A stretch of 64,000 bases of DNA. Source: Hippophae tibetana (Eukaryota; Streptophyta; Magnoliopsida; Rosales; Elaeagnaceae). Numbering within the stretch: position 1 is the stretch's first letter; every line of letters starts with the position of its first letter. A model generated the notes under the pieces. The model was not told the DNA's origin. It ran no database searches and saw only the letters and a list, made by a program, of their open reading frames with translations. This document shows, piece by piece, positions 32,893 through 45,522 of this stretch. The position numbers and the translations under genes were made by a program. Location: positions 45,980,501 through 46,044,500 of the forward strand of contig CM072802.1 in assembly GCA_037013495.1 (NCBI GenBank), given 5' to 3'.

Positions 32893-33319
32893 GGTGTCAC
32901 ATCATGCATTTGTTATGTGTCGCTGCATGAGACAACTTGTAACGCATCTGAATGCTCGATCCATTAGTCCCTCGTGTGTGTCTTACAAAATACCACGTTG
33001 CAGCCCGCATCTCAGTGAACTTCTAGAAGCCCCTTTTGATTTACACCCTTTATTTTGGTTTGGAGTATATGTAAAGCTTACATATGTTCATTTTTATATG
33101 CTTTAATGTTACAATAGAGTGTTTTTAGGTACTATTCTTCGAGTGTTGATCAGTTGAATCATTTTGAAGTTTAAAATACTTCAAAAATAACAAATCATAC
33201 CCATGATTTCGTAAAGATAGATTTGCTTAAAAGATGATAAAACTATGTAAATACATATCTACTTTGATATTTAAAGTGCATAAAATTACATTATATTTAT
33301 TGATTTTAACCACTCATCA

Positions 33320-34439
33320 TTTATTACTAAAAAGTTAATTAATTTATTATTTTAGTGAAAATATATACTCAATAATAATTATTTCATGAGCAATAGATAT
33401 GACATTTTGAGAAAGTGACACAATCTAAATATAAGTGATAATTTTATAAATAAATTAAATATAATATGATGACACATATGAACTTAACACGATAGACAAA
33501 ACTTAATAGAACTTAATAATCATTTTTATGAACGTTTTTATTTTATTTCAAAGTAACGTAGATTAGTTGATTATTTATCAATTGATATTAGATATACACA
33601 AAAATATGATTAACTAACACAATTAAGATCCTTAAAATAAGAATTAAAGTTTAATAATATAAAGTTATTACACAACCAAATTATCAAATAAAAATTATAT
33701 TATTATTATCTATTATAGCATTTATTAATATAAAAAAATAAAGTAAACTCAAACCTTAAAAAAATGGAAAGGAAATGAAAGGCAGACGAAGCACACAAAA
33801 AAAACAAAAGAAAATTATCAAAGTTATTAAGACTTTTTATATCTTCAATTCATCTTGTTTATACCATTTATTTAAAATTACACAATATTTCAATCCAAAA
33901 CCCTTTTATTCTAAACTTCCCAAGTTTGACTACTACGCGTTTTTAGCGTTTCATTGACCTCGTTGGTACGAACTGCTGGCAAATAAAACTGTACATGCAT
34001 TACGTTTGTCACCTACAAATATTACTAATAATTTTAACAAATAATATTAATAAATGATTATAATCACAAAATAAATTAAATTAATTAACTATCCGAAGTC
34101 ATTATATTTAGGTTTTAATTTAATAAAAAACATAAAATTAAAGAAAAAATATTCTATCTAAAACATATAATTACAACTAAATGAACTTAATTTAATAATT
34201 GAAAGAGTTCTATTAAAAGTTTTCTCTAGATTTTTTTTCAGTACTTTAATCATAATATTTTAAATTAATTTTATAATTATAAAATATAAATATTTTTAAC
34301 CTATGACCATAAATAAATTGAACATTTTTATGTTATTAAAAAAAGAGTAAATTTATACTAAAATAAATTTACATTGGTCAAATGACATAAAATAAATCTT
34401 TGGATAATGATTTGATATGTAATCTTATACTTATATACT
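33320..34439. other. AT-rich spacer, nothing recognised
   Basis: Very AT-rich. No open frame with recognisable features (33775-33957 is short and Lys/Phe/Tyr-rich). It is the flank left of the Tat-like element and right of the old minus-strand LTR. Confidence 0.5.
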
Positions 34440-34984
34440 AATGATAGTGTTTGGTATTAATTGCATAAAAGGTAAGTGACCTGATGAACGTAGATACTCG
34501 TTAGGGAATGGCGAGGCTATAGGGATGACTTATTAATGACTTGGGCTCGACGAGCTCGATAAAGCATACAATTCAGTCAACTTGAGCACTTCGTTATTGT
34601 TCCGTGAGATTCTAAGAGATTAAGACCTGGTGAAATTGTAAGATCTCGATGTGACCTCGGTCCTCCCCATCTGTGAGTAACCTAGGAAACTTACTTGAGA
34701 ACCTGGAGCAATCTATGTATAATAACCTTCCTTTATTTATATATAACGACATGCCAGTATAAATGCTCATGGCTACCTACTTTCTGTTTAGCTAGTTCGT
34801 ATGTATCGTCAATAAAATCATGTAATCATTATTTATCAAGGTCGCAAACACATAACATTCCATATACATAAGATGTCCTATATATATCCCTTTAATGAGG
34901 AGAATACAAGACCCAATTCAGTTATCTATATTTTTGCTTCTCTCTACAAATCTCTAAAATCCTAAACACTTGAAATTCTCTCCA
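34440..34984 (+). mobile_element. Probable 5' LTR of a Tat-like element
   Basis: It has balanced base composition, a TATA-like TTTATATATAAC at about 34735-34746 and an end …TCTCTCCA right before a primer-site remnant. The left limit is a guess. The gag relic downstream on the same strand supports this reading. Confidence 0.45.
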
Positions 34985-34989
34985 AAAAC

Positions 34990-35009
34990 TTTGCCCCATC
35001 TATGGGAAC
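34990..35009 (+). promoter_or_regulatory. Degenerate primer-binding site
   Basis: TTTGCCCCATCTATGGGAAC resembles the TTTGGCGCCGTCTGTGGGAA type common after the 5' LTR in Tat-group gypsy elements, with several changes. Confidence 0.55.
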
Positions 35010-35099
35010 CAAATATTTCTAGGCAATAGATAGCATTTGAGACCTGATCATACACTAAGAGAATTGACTTGTGTTTTTGGGATTTACACACCGTCAAAT

Positions 35100-36001
35100 G
35101 GATCGTTCATCTATGGTCAACGAGTAGGAAGATAACCCCATCCCTTTGGCTCAAGAATTTGACCTCAATGATAGGGCGCCTTCTTTTTTTCCCTTCAAGT
35201 TATTGACAAATCATGACTTGGAAACTACATCAGCCAGTGAAAACCGAGTTTCAACCCTTCGTGATGTGAACAAGCCCACATAAATAACGCGACATTTGAG
35301 TACTTCTCCAAATTGTAGCTCGGACAACACTCTGTTTGAAAGAGATACAATGATAAAAGGACTTCAAAGAAAAATAACAAAACTACAACAAGCTTTCATA
35401 GAATGCCAAATGGAGAATAATAAGTTAAAATCCCAATGGGAACATAATGGGTGTTCAGATATAGGGAGCCCATTTTATACACCTAGTCCCTAGATGGTAC
35501 GTAAACCCTCTAGAAGGGAATGTATATCTCGTGCCTATGATCAACCAGTTCATCTTTATAACAAGAGTGATGAATTGGACAAAAAATTAAAAGAGATGGA
35601 AGAAAAAATGTGGATGAGAGTGAATGATAGGATCAGAGGGCAAGAAAAGTCAAAGCCATGGGATGAAATTGAAAATGTTTGCAATTAGTTATCGACATCA
35701 CCTTTTTTGGATGTCATTGAGCTAATGTTGCCTCCCCCGAAGTTCAATGCTCCCAAATGTCCCGCATATAAAGGAACTAAAGACTTGGTGGCACATGTTC
35801 TTTAGTTCAAAATGGTCATGAAAGCTATGAGCCTGTCCAATGATAAGCGATTATCAATGTATTGTAAACTATTTGCAACCACCTTCCAAGACTCGGCCCA
35901 ACAGTGGTTCATGCAGTTACCCCCTAAGAGTATTGCTAGCTTTGATGCTATGCTCAAAGTATGCGTTACTAATTACACTTGTAATAAACCAATCAAAAAG
36001 G
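35100..36001 (+). pseudogene. Decayed Tat-like gag (5' piece)
   Basis: Three open pieces in different frames make up the N-terminal half of a gag. 35296-35493 is coiled-coil-like (LQRKITKLQQAF). 35494-35688 has the LDKKLKEMEEKM segment. 35812-36009 is the gag core, with SAQQWFMQLPPKSIASFDAM corresponding to the A-x-x-W-(F/Y)-x-x-L-P family motif. The core is interrupted at 36001 by a solo LTR and resumes at 38003. Several stops break it. Domain order and the wording of the core fit Tat-group Ty3/gypsy elements. Confidence 0.75.
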
Positions 36002-38002
36002 AGTCTTGATGAGCGAAAACCGGCATCGCTGATTCTTGCCAATACTTTGGTTTTAATATTTATAAAACTCTCGCAAGTGCATGAATCATTTCGAAGAAAA
36101 TGATAAGTATACTCCCAAGGTCGATCTAAGGAAGGAATGTATGTGGTTTTTAATTTATTATTCAAACTTTTATAAACGAAATTAAATCCTAAACATCCTG
36201 TCACGATAGTTTGGTTTTTGTGTTCCTAATCTAATAACATAAAAATAAACATATATACAGATTAATTAAATATAATCTAATAACATAAAAATAAACATAG
36301 ATACAAATTCAATAAATATTTATCTAAAAATAAATATAAATACAGATTCAATAAATATTTATGCAAATTTTATCATTTATATTAGTGGAGTATTTATGGA
36401 TATAATAACTAAATTAATTATGCTTGCTCATATTATCTAGGTTATTAAAGATATAAATTGATATTTTATTGATTCTCTCTTTTTTATATAAATACCACCT
36501 TTGGTGGGGTTAGATATTCTTTGTTAACTAAACAAATCAATTAACACCTATGGGTGGGGTTGATAACTAATTTGGTTAATTAAATTATTTCCTTTTTCTA
36601 AGAGATTGAAAATGAACCATTTAAATGCCACCTTTGGTGGGGTTAGACAGTGTAAACTTTATTCAAGGTGTCCAAATTAAACATAAGAATTTAATTATCC
36701 GAGTACTAACTTTCAAGTTTTAAAACCACTATTGAAAACATGTTGTCAATACATTTTCACATAATAATTCTTATAAAAACTTTTGAAATAGAGTTTCACT
36801 CTAACTACCGTGCGATTGTACCAACAAATAAAAGAGCACTACTCTAAATTAGACCGGATAACTAAACCTTAAAATCTAATTTTCAGATTTAAGTTTGTAA
36901 TGAAAAATAATATATTTCTCTCTAACATTCTTAATATAAAATCTTGAATAAAAATAAAATCAATTCATTTTAGAATTTTTACCTATTTAATATTTCGCAA
37001 GCATAACAACGTTATTATTACATCATGTTTATAAATAGCCAGCACAGTTAAATTTAATCACAGACAAATTAAATATAACATGTAAGAATAAAGCATAAAA
37101 AATAATTGTAAAGAAAATAAAATCCTTACAGAACTTCGACGCTATTCCCGTTGCTGGAAAACCTCCAAGCGGAATTTGCACTCCCATTTATTGAATCAAA
37201 AAGCTAAATTATTACAAAAACATTACAAGTTCCTCTCAAAAAGAGAAGAACTCTACAACTAAGAGAATTGAACTAAAAACTAAGAGAAAAACTAAGAAAA
37301 TCTTAGAGACTAAGAAAGAAATTTAGAAAAACTCAAAAACTAAGAAATGAGAGAAAGAAAGAAGAGAGAAGTGTGTTTTGAAGGTGTGATTTGAAGTGAA
37401 GGGAAGGGGGTATTTATAGGTGAGGATGGAGAGAAAAAAATGAGTAAAAAAAATGTTAAAAAATGTAAAAACGCGTAATGGAAATGCTGAGGTCATTAAT
37501 GACGTGAGCATGACGTCATGGGGGCGGCTGCACGTGAAAAATGGGGCGAAAAGGCGTTCGCGCGCGCGGAGGGGGCTGCTGGGCGCGCGCGCGGGGGGTT
37601 GTCACTGTGCGTAGCTCGGCGCGCGTGAACAGTGCCCGTGCGCTGGGGCGTGCGGGTGCGCGCGGGCTGGGGCGCTGGAGCGTGCCGCTGGGCACGCGGC
37701 TGGGCGCGATTTTCTCCTTTTTGACCTTTTTGACCCATTTTGTCCAATTTTTCCATGTTTGTTGACCTTTCCCCACTTATTTATTAATATATTTGTGATA
37801 TATTGCTTCAAGTATTCCTCTTTGAGTGTTTACGTTGCGTTTCTAAGCCAAAATACCTGAAAAACAATAAAAATACCCGTGATTCCGAAAAAGAAAAATT
37901 TATATAAATATATGATAAAACATATAAATATATATATTTTTAATCAATTAATGTGCATAAAATCATGGTTCTTTTAGGGCTTTTTGAGCACTCATCAAGT
38001 CT
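36002..38002 (-). mobile_element. Solo LTR, 19215 family; TSD AGTCT
   Basis: The LTR is 36007-37997 on the minus strand, complete from TGATGAGCG (U5 end) to GAGCACTCATCA (U3 start), with AGTCT duplicated at 36002-36006 and 37998-38002. It keeps the TATA block, TGACGTCA sites and a GC-rich box (37517-37706). No internal region remains. Confidence 0.93.
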
Positions 38003-39106
38003 CACAACTTATTTTCAATAATCTAAGAGGAAGATGGCACAATCGAAGCTTACATAAGGAGATTCAAAACGGAGAAGATCTGGAAATTAACCAATTCCCT
38101 GATTCCATAGCTATCTAAGCCTTTCGAAAGGGAATTAAGCATGATAATGGCCTCTTTATCGAGTTGACAAAAACTACACCATGCTCCTTGGATGCCGTTA
38201 ATGAGGAAACTAAAATATTTGTCAATATGGAAAGGGAAATGAGATCAAACAAAGGGTTGGCCAATAGAAATGTGAGTAGGCCTACCCCTAATAAGAGAGA
38301 AGAGTATAAAAGGCCTATTGAAGACAAATGTCCAAATTTTCCCTACTTTAAGCCCCCTCCCCTCATGTCGAGAGGCAACTCGGTGACTTAAGGCCATGAT
38401 TTATTTCCCTTTAGAGGACCACCCCTACAGGTAACATTGGAAAAAGTAGTGCGACGGATGGAATGCCTCAACAACATCAATTGGACACCCACCATGAAAG
38501 CTCCACTTAGAAATCCCAAAAAGTATTGTACATTCCACGAAGACATGGGACATTGGACACAAGATTTTTGGCATCTAAAGTGGGAGATTGAGCACCTACA
38601 TTTAGAATGGGACCTAAGAGACATTATCGACAAAACCATGAGTCCTTAGGATGTTCAAAGAGACAACTCTAACCAAAAGGTCATGGCACTAACCAAACCA
38701 ATTTGCAGGGAACCAAATAGGGCATATCCCACTCTACCAGGGGATATGTGAATAATACAAACTATTCATGGCTGACCTACCATGGCTGACCATACTAACA
38801 GCTCTAGGAAACGATATGCTCGAGAGGCTCGAGATACAGGACGATTGGTCTACAGTTTGAAATTGGAGGGCCCTATTTATCCAATCACCTTTGAAGGTCG
38901 AGAATGCCTACCCCTCCTCCTATGATGACCCTTTAGTGATCACTGTGAAAATTGCTCATTGTAAGGTACGTCAAATACTAGTCAACAATGGTAGCTTCTC
39001 TAACCTATTATATCTATCCACTTTGCTTGACATGGGCATAGATTGTAAGGAGATAACCCAAAAGCAAATGTAATTGGTCGGATTTGATGGTAGTGTAACG
39101 ATGTCG
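38003..39106 (+). pseudogene. Decayed Tat-like gag (3' piece) and protease
   Basis: This resumes the gag of 35100-36001. A zinc-knuckle region is open at 38437-38649: KYCTFHEDMGHWTQDFWHLK is the C-x2-H-type Tat knuckle (normally C-x-F-H-x-D-x-G-H…C), with its last Cys replaced by Phe. The protease follows at 38891-39073, where ILVNNGSFSNLLY replaces the family's VDNGSS: the catalytic Asp is Asn, so it could not work. Sequence stops at 39106 at a CACTA terminus. RT and integrase are not found to the right. Confidence 0.75.
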
Positions 39107-39754
39107 CACTACTTCAAAAATGAGCTTTAAAGTTGGTTCTTTGTTTAAAGTCGATTCTTTGTTTAAAGTCGGTTCTTTGTTTAAAGTCGGTTCAGCGAAC
39201 CGACTTTAAATTGAGTGACTTAAAAATTAAAGTTGGTTCACCCGGTGAACCCACTTTACCTGTATTGATTTTTATTCTCATTTTTCACTCCACTAACCTG
39301 TATTCAATATAGCATAAAAAAACCAAAATATAAATAATAATACAAAAAATTGAAAATTGAAATATAATTAATTACTTGATAATTAGATTTATTACAAAAA
39401 TAAATAATGTATATACAATACATATATATATATATAGTTAACCTAAATTACAAATAAAATAATGTCATCAAAGTGTAATTGGATTGTGCGAGCAAGCTTG
39501 GTTGGCTTAGAATCACCAACATTGTGACAAGGAAACTGGTAAAAAAATAGCTAATCCATATAACAATTCATTCCCCTACATACATGAGCACGTAAACGTC
39601 CATCAAACAAGTAGTCTAAACTTCAAAGATATACGAATGGAGAAATTAAATTGTTATAAATATTACCATCAAAAAGAGATTACCACATCAATATCCAAGA
39701 GATATAATAATAACCTTATCCCTTTGAACTCATATTAGCACTTTATTAATTAAT

Positions 39755-40030
39755 TTTCTATAAATATGAAATTATCTAGAATCTCTGCTGGTATTTTTAA
39801 TGCTATAATGAGCTCTAAATATGAAATCAAGTGTAATTACAATTTGTTACTTGGCTTGTATGAGTTTTGGTACCCTTAAACGTATGGAAAATTTTTGTAA
39901 TACATTTATAGGCACCAAAACTGATACAAGCCAAGTAACAAAATAGGAGTTACACCTGACTTCATATTTAGAGCTCATTATAGCATTAAAAATATCAATA
40001 GAGATTACAGATAACTTCATATTTATAGAC
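39755..40030. repeat. Long inverted repeat inside the CACTA element
   Basis: Arms of about 120 bp: GCTATAATGAGCTCTAAATA… and its complement …TATTTAGAGCTCATTATAGC, with inner arms TTACTTGGCTTGTATGAG… and …TGATACAAGCCAAGTAAC. The same hairpin, diverged, is at 255-485. Confidence 0.8.
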
Positions 40031-40055
40031 AAATGATTAATAAAGTGCTACCATG

Positions 40056-41893
40056 ATGTTTGATGAGCGAAAACCGGCATCGCCGATTCTTGCCAATACT
40101 TTGGTTTTAATATTTATAAAACTCTCGCAAGTGCACGAATCATTTCGAAGAAAATGATAAGTATACTCCCAAGGTCGATCTAAGGAAGGAATGTATGTGG
40201 TTTTTAATTTATTATTCAAACTTCTAAAAACGAAATTAAATCCTAAACATCCTGTCACGATATTTTGGGGTTTTTGTGTTTTTAATCTACTTACATAAAA
40301 ATAAACATAGATTCAATAAACATTCATGCAAATTTTATCATTTATAATGGCGGAGTATTTATGGATATAATAACTAAGTTAATTATGCTTGCTCATATTA
40401 TCTAGGTTATTAAAGATATGAATTGATATTTATTGATTCTCCCTTTTTTGTATGAATACCACCTTTGGTGGGGTTAGATATTCTTTGTTAACTAAACAAA
40501 TCAATTAACACCTATGGGTGGGGTTGATAACTAATTTGCCTAATTAAATTAATTCCTTTTTCTAAGAGAATGAAAATGAACCATTTAAATGCCACCTTTG
40601 GTGGGGTTAGACAGTTTAAACTTTATTCAAGGTGTCCAAATTAAACCTAAGAATTTAGTTATCTAAGTACTAACTTTCAAGTTTTAAAACCACTACCAAA
40701 AACATGTCGTCAATACATTTTCAGATAATAATTCTTATAAATACTTTTGAAATAGAGCTTCACTCTAACTACCGGACGATTGTACCATCAAATAAAAGAG
40801 CACTACTCTAAATCAGACTGGATAACTAAACCTTAAAATCTAATTTTCAGGTTTAAGTTTGTAATGAAAAATAATATATTTCTCTCTAACATTCTTAATA
40901 TAAAATCATGAATAAAAATAAAATCAATTCATTTTAGAGATTTTTACCTATTTAATATTTCGCAAGCATAAAAACGTTATTATTACATCATGATTATAAA
41001 CAGTCAGCACAGTTAAATTTAATCACAGACAAATTAAATATAACATGTAAGAATAAAGCATAAAAAATAACTGTAAAGAAAATAAAATCCTTACAGAACT
41101 TCGACGCTATTCCCGTTGCTGGAAAAACTCCAAGCGGAATTTGCATTCCCATTTATTGAATCAAAGAGCTAAAATATTACAAAAACATAACTAGTTCTTC
41201 CCAAAAAGGGAAGAACTCTAAATCTAAGAGAAATTAACTAAGAAAAGCTAAAAACTAAGAAAACATAAGAAAAACTAAAAATCTAAGAAAAGAGAGAAAA
41301 GAATGTATTTGGAGGTTTTGAAGGTGTGTTTTGAAGTGAAGGGAAGGGGGGTATTTATAGGTGAGGAAGGAGAGAAAAAGTAGAGAAAAAAATGTTAAAA
41401 AAATGTAAAAACGCGGATTAGTGATTGCTGACGTCATTTGATGACGTCAGCATGACGGGGGCGGCTGCACGTGAACAGTACCGCGCGCAGTTCTGCGCGT
41501 ATGAACAGTACGCGCGCGCAGTGCTGCGCGGATGAACAGTACCGCGTGCGCAGCTTGGGGCGGAGCTGGGCGCTGGGGCGCGGCGGCGCGATTTTCTCCT
41601 TTTTGACATTTTTGTCCTTTTTGACCCATTTTGTCCAATTTTTCCATATTTGTTGACCTTTCCCCATTTATTTATTAATATATTTGTGATGTATTGCTTC
41701 CAGTATTCCTCTTTGAGTCTTTAAGTTGCATTTTTAAGCCAAAATACCTGAAAAACAATAAAAATACCTGTGATTCCGAAAAAGACAAATTTATATAAAT
41801 ATATTATAAAACATATAAATATATATATTTTTAATCAATTAATGTGCATAAAATCATGGGTATTTTAGTGCTTTTTGAGCACTCATCAATGTT
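40056..41893 (-). mobile_element. Solo LTR, 19215 family; TSD ATGTT
   Basis: The LTR is 40061-41888 on the minus strand, with ATGTT duplicated at 40056-40060 and 41889-41893. All landmarks are present (U5 end TGATGAGCG, AATAAA-type phrase, TATA block, GC-rich box 41455-41590, U3 start). It interrupts the CACTA element. Confidence 0.93.
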
Positions 41894-42756
41894 GTCATAA
41901 GGAAAGTAGGCAAGAGAGATAAGATGAAGTTTGGGCCAAAAATAGGTCCATAAAACAATGCATTCCCCTAAATACATTAGCACATAAACATCCATCAAAC
42001 AAGGGACTTCAGACACAGGAATGGAGAAATTAAATCATTAAAAAAATTACCATTATGTTGTCATATTCTATTCAAGATCATCAAAATCTTCTCCTCATTC
42101 GTCTTGTGATGATATAATTTGAACCATATGTTCTGCCCATTCCTCTCGTAAATCATCAAAAAATTGCTGGTCATAGCTCGTCTTCTTCCAACAAAAAAAC
42201 TACATGTATTTAAAATCAAAATAAGAATGTAATTTCATGTATTTACAAAAAATAACTCAAATATGTTAAAAATATTTCTGTATATGGGTAAAAGATATTA
42301 CTTCATCATCAATTAGAATTTTGATATTTGTGATGATTTTGCTCATAAACTTCATGACATAATAACCATACATGACTCCATTATTTTATTGTGGAACCTA
42401 AAAAAACAAGTGTACATGATTTTCCATATTCGAACATTCATTATTCAATAGTAAAATTAATAAAATTATTAATATTCACTTGTACATATCATAACTTTTG
42501 TCCATATAAGCTTATGAGATTTTTTAAGGGCAATGCCCCTACACTTGTCCAATCACCTCTTGGACTGTGGTAGCATCAGAAGGCACAAGTAGTGGATAAT
42601 CATGAAGCAATGAGTGATCAATTACTATTCGCTAATAATTAGGAAAATATTGATTATGAATCATCCGATCATCGCTCAATTGTTGTACCGTTCTAATAGC
42701 AACAAAGTCCGTTGATGAAGGATGTTTCAACAAACATTTAATATTTTGTAAAACAT

Positions 42757-44512
42757 TTAAGTGTTATATATAATAAATAAAACATATAATAAGAAATAAA
42801 AATAATATATTATATACACCAGAAATTGAAATCTTACCACATATGATTCATCAAATAGAGGAGGACCCCCATGTGGGGTAGCTATTGGATGTACATTCTG
42901 ACCAAAATGTTCATCGTGATTTGATTGATGGTAAGAATGTGCATATTGTATTGGAGAAAATGAACCACTACTTGATTGCATATGCATTCTTGGCATATAG
43001 GAAGGACCAATAGGATGACTATATCCCATAATGGATGTAGTTTGAATGCCATGAGATTGCGTGGGTGGCATGCCTGTGATGGATGGTGGCCTGCCTGTGA
43101 TGGATGGTGGCATGCCTGGCATGGATGGTTGCATGCTAGGCCAATATGGCATGCCCTGATTGTAAAATGATGTCATGCCTTATATATGTTGTGATTGATA
43201 TTCTTTTATAGTGGCAATCTTACTTTACATTGAGGCCTTAAAGAAGTTGAGTTCTTCTTCAATTTTAGTGTACTTCTCCTTATTGATTGTCTGAGGCTTT
43301 TGTTTTGGAATGTTAAAATAATCCATACAACCATCATATTGGCTACCTCCCCTAACACGACCAGGATGCTCGCGTCCGAATGCATGATATAGAGAATCTC
43401 TCCCAAGCTCTTCGATTATTTCACCACTGGATATTTGTTCTTGAATAGCTCTCTACGAATAATAAAGACACAAACATATCATGCATTATTACATCAATTA
43501 TTAAAAACCATATGGACTTTATGTCAACCAAAATTACTAACCAACTTATTTAGTTGTTCTTCTCCTCGCTTAGTCATCGGTTTTGACTTCTTCATTTTAG
43601 GATTCTTTGTTTCTATGTACAATTCAGTTCGGGTAACCGGTCTACCCAATTCAACTTCCTACATAAATTATGAAAAATTCATTAACCATGAAATGAAATT
43701 AAAATGAGGAAAATAAATATAAAAATATTTACAAATTAACACAAATTAATAATACCATTCTATATCTAACTTCGGGATTTGAAGACCTCCTAATACGGTT
43801 AGGAAGAATGTTATGCATTTGTATATTCTAATGTTCTTCCCTAATAATTTGAAATTCATCCATACGTCTATAATCCATGGAGTCTTTCCAAACGTGAGGT
43901 GTAATCCACACCTTCAGGGATTTTATAGAGCTCTACTTCATCAAGTGGTTCCAAATATGGAAACACATAATTTCTTGCCAATCTGGAAGTCTTGTATTCC
44001 TTCCACACCTTATTTGCAATCTTATAACACTTGCTCTTCCAAGTTTCATCGACTTTGTAACGATTCTATAAAAACACACTACAAAAGGTTAGATATAATA
44101 CAAAAGAGATATAATAAATGTAATTGATTATAAAATATAAGAGACTTACACAAATGGTTATCCATATTTTGAAATTTTCTACATCGTCAACCTAAGACCA
44201 ATCATTTATATTGATTGGTATACTCGACTTCACAAGTCTACCAATAGAGGATTTCAATTGTGGGCCATTTTCCCCTATTGGATTACGAGTTACATCAAAT
44301 AGAACAGGTACTCTATCATCTGGGTTAAGTGGAGTATCAAGTATATTCGCCCAACCCTTTCTTTTCAAATGCACCAATGGATCCTTTGGATCTACAAGCT
44401 TTGTTACCCGAGGATCCATGAAATATCTGCAAACAATTAAGAAATATAAATTAATTGACAATTTTAGGAACATATATATATATATAAGAGTTATTACAAC
44501 AATATAGAACAT
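42757..44512 (-). pseudogene. CACTA plant-transposase (Ptta/En/Spm type) gene, several exons
   Basis: On the minus strand the coding pieces are as follows. 44512-44150 has DPRVTKLVDPKDPL, RNPIGENGPQLKSSIGRLVK and a GTAAG donor-like site near 44150. About 44066-43870 has WKSKCYKIANKVWKEYKTSR. About 43440-43206 has the family's HPGRVRGG signature preceded by GRDSLYHAFGRE. 43176-42840 is a Met/Pro-rich tail with repeated MPPSITG. Together they form the DNA-binding 'plant transposase' accessory gene of CACTA elements, with probable introns between pieces. A few stops near 43800-43860 and the loss of the 5' end of the element suggest it is dead. Confidence 0.7.
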
Positions 44513-44578
44513 ACTTTATGTTTAATTAGGTTGTTGATTGTATACATATATTCCTTCACAATCACTTCGAGCCCATGA

Positions 44579-44969
44579 TTAAGAATCATCGTCATCAACT
44601 AGATCATCACATACATTAGGCGATTTGTTTGAGAAATTACTAATATTGGTTAATGTATCAAGCATAGGGTCATCATCTTCTAAAGCATCACAATGGTAAA
44701 ACTCTTTTTGTTGAGGCGTTAACACAACAGACCATCTTGTGTCAATTTGATCGTTCACGTAAAATACTTTTTTTGCATGAAGTGTTAACGTGAAAGGATC
44801 ATCAATGTGACTTATCTTGGATAAATTTACAAGGGTAAATCCAAAATCATCTATTTTATATCCAACATTGATAACATCTTCAACCCAATCACACAAGAAA
44901 ACTGTTTCATGGAAGACCTCATAATCCAATTCCCAAATCTCTTGTATTATACCATAACATGTTCTATTA
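44579..44969 (-). pseudogene. C-terminal part of CACTA TNPD transposase (DUF4216)
   Basis: The open minus-strand frame runs from the LTR junction near 44969 to the stop at 44579. It reads CYGIIQEIWELDYEVF, FLCDWVEDV, YGF/DFGFTLVNL, DPFTLTLHAKKVFYVND, WSVVL, then an acidic tail. This is the DUF4216 region at the C-terminus of plant CACTA transposases. The frame is open upstream of the first Met (44929), so the piece is truncated by the retrotransposon rather than starting there. The catalytic transposase_21 part is absent. Confidence 0.8.
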
Positions 44970-45522
44970 GAAAGGAGGGGAAGAAAAAGTGAGCGAAAAA
45001 ATTATTAAAAATGGTGGAAATGTGGAGTAGTGAATCATGATATCATTTTTGACGTCATACTGGCATGAGAGGTAGTGGCGCACGCGGATTGGGTGCAGAT
45101 GGAAGCAGGTGCGCGCGGACTAGGTGATACAATGCGCGTTGAGTGGGCGTTGATGGACGCGCGCGCGCACAGACTGGGTGATGCACATGCGTTGGCCGAC
45201 TCTACTAGGCGGTTGCCTACGCGATTTCCTCCTTTTTGACATTTTTGACCCTTTTGACCCATTTTGTCCAATTTTTCCATATTTGTTGACCTTTCCTCAT
45301 TTAATTTACGAATATATTTGCGATGTATTGCCTCCGGTATTTTTCTTTGAGTATTTAGGTTACTTTTTTAAGCGAAAATACTTGAAAAACAATAAAAATA
45401 CTCGTGATTCCGAAAAGATGGATTTATATAAATCTGTGATAAAATCATATAAATATATATATTTTTAATCAATTAACATGCATAAAATCATAGTAATTTT
45501 AGTACTTTTTGAGCACTCAACA
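44970..45522 (-). mobile_element. Truncated 3' LTR, 19215 family
   Basis: Minus-strand U3 fragment from near the TATA region to the U3 start (…GAGCACTCAACA, one base off), with TGACGTCA-type and GC-rich parts (45050-45220). It adjoins the polypurine tract in complement at 45523-45534, so it is a 3' LTR. The R/U5 half is missing. Confidence 0.85.

Larger units (their letters stand above)
19210..32897 (+). mobile_element. Complete Athila-like Ty3/gypsy retrotransposon with two gag genes
   Basis: The element is 19215-32892 (13,678 bp) with 5-bp duplications GGTGT at 19210-19214 and 32893-32897. In order it has: 5' LTR, tRNA-Asp primer site, ~0.8 kb leader, gag1, gag2-pol, ~1.9 kb 3' region, polypurine tract, 3' LTR. 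Both ORFs are uninterrupted and the LTRs are almost identical outside one GC-rich box, so the insertion is recent and may be active. Long LTRs, the tRNA-Asp site, [10 protein letters not shown] in the protease, and the lack of a chromodomain place it in or near the Athila lineage. Unlike classical Athila it has no env-like ORF, and it carries two gag copies. Confidence 0.95.
18032..33319 (-). mobile_element. 5' LTR of old minus-strand element, split by the intact element
   Basis: The LTR is in two parts, 18032-19214 and 32898-33319 (about 1.6 kb together). The 13.7-kb element between them sits in a perfect GGTGT duplication. The LTR starts (minus strand) TGATGAGTGG at 33319 and ends …TATCA at 18032, next to the primer site. 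A TATA-like CTATATAAAC is on the minus strand at about 19153-19162. Its start resembles the 19215 family's (TGATGAGTGCTC), so the two families are related. Confidence 0.75.
39107..44969 (-). mobile_element. CACTA (En/Spm) transposon, 5'-truncated, with nested solo LTR
   Basis: The left end is CACTACTTCAAAAATG (39107), one base off the CACTACTACAAAAATG end of the element at 58775. It is followed by subterminal repeats of TTTAAAGTCGGTTC (39125-39260). Transposase exons are on the minus strand (42757-44969), so 39107 is the 3' end. A solo LTR is nested at 40061-41888. The right (5') part is cut off at about 44969 by a retrotransposon LTR, so the TNPD catalytic part and the other terminus are missing. 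Confidence 0.85.

Noticed and set aside
33775-33957. 60-codon frame in the AT-rich spacer
   Set aside because: Basic and aromatic low-complexity sequence without neighbours or motifs.
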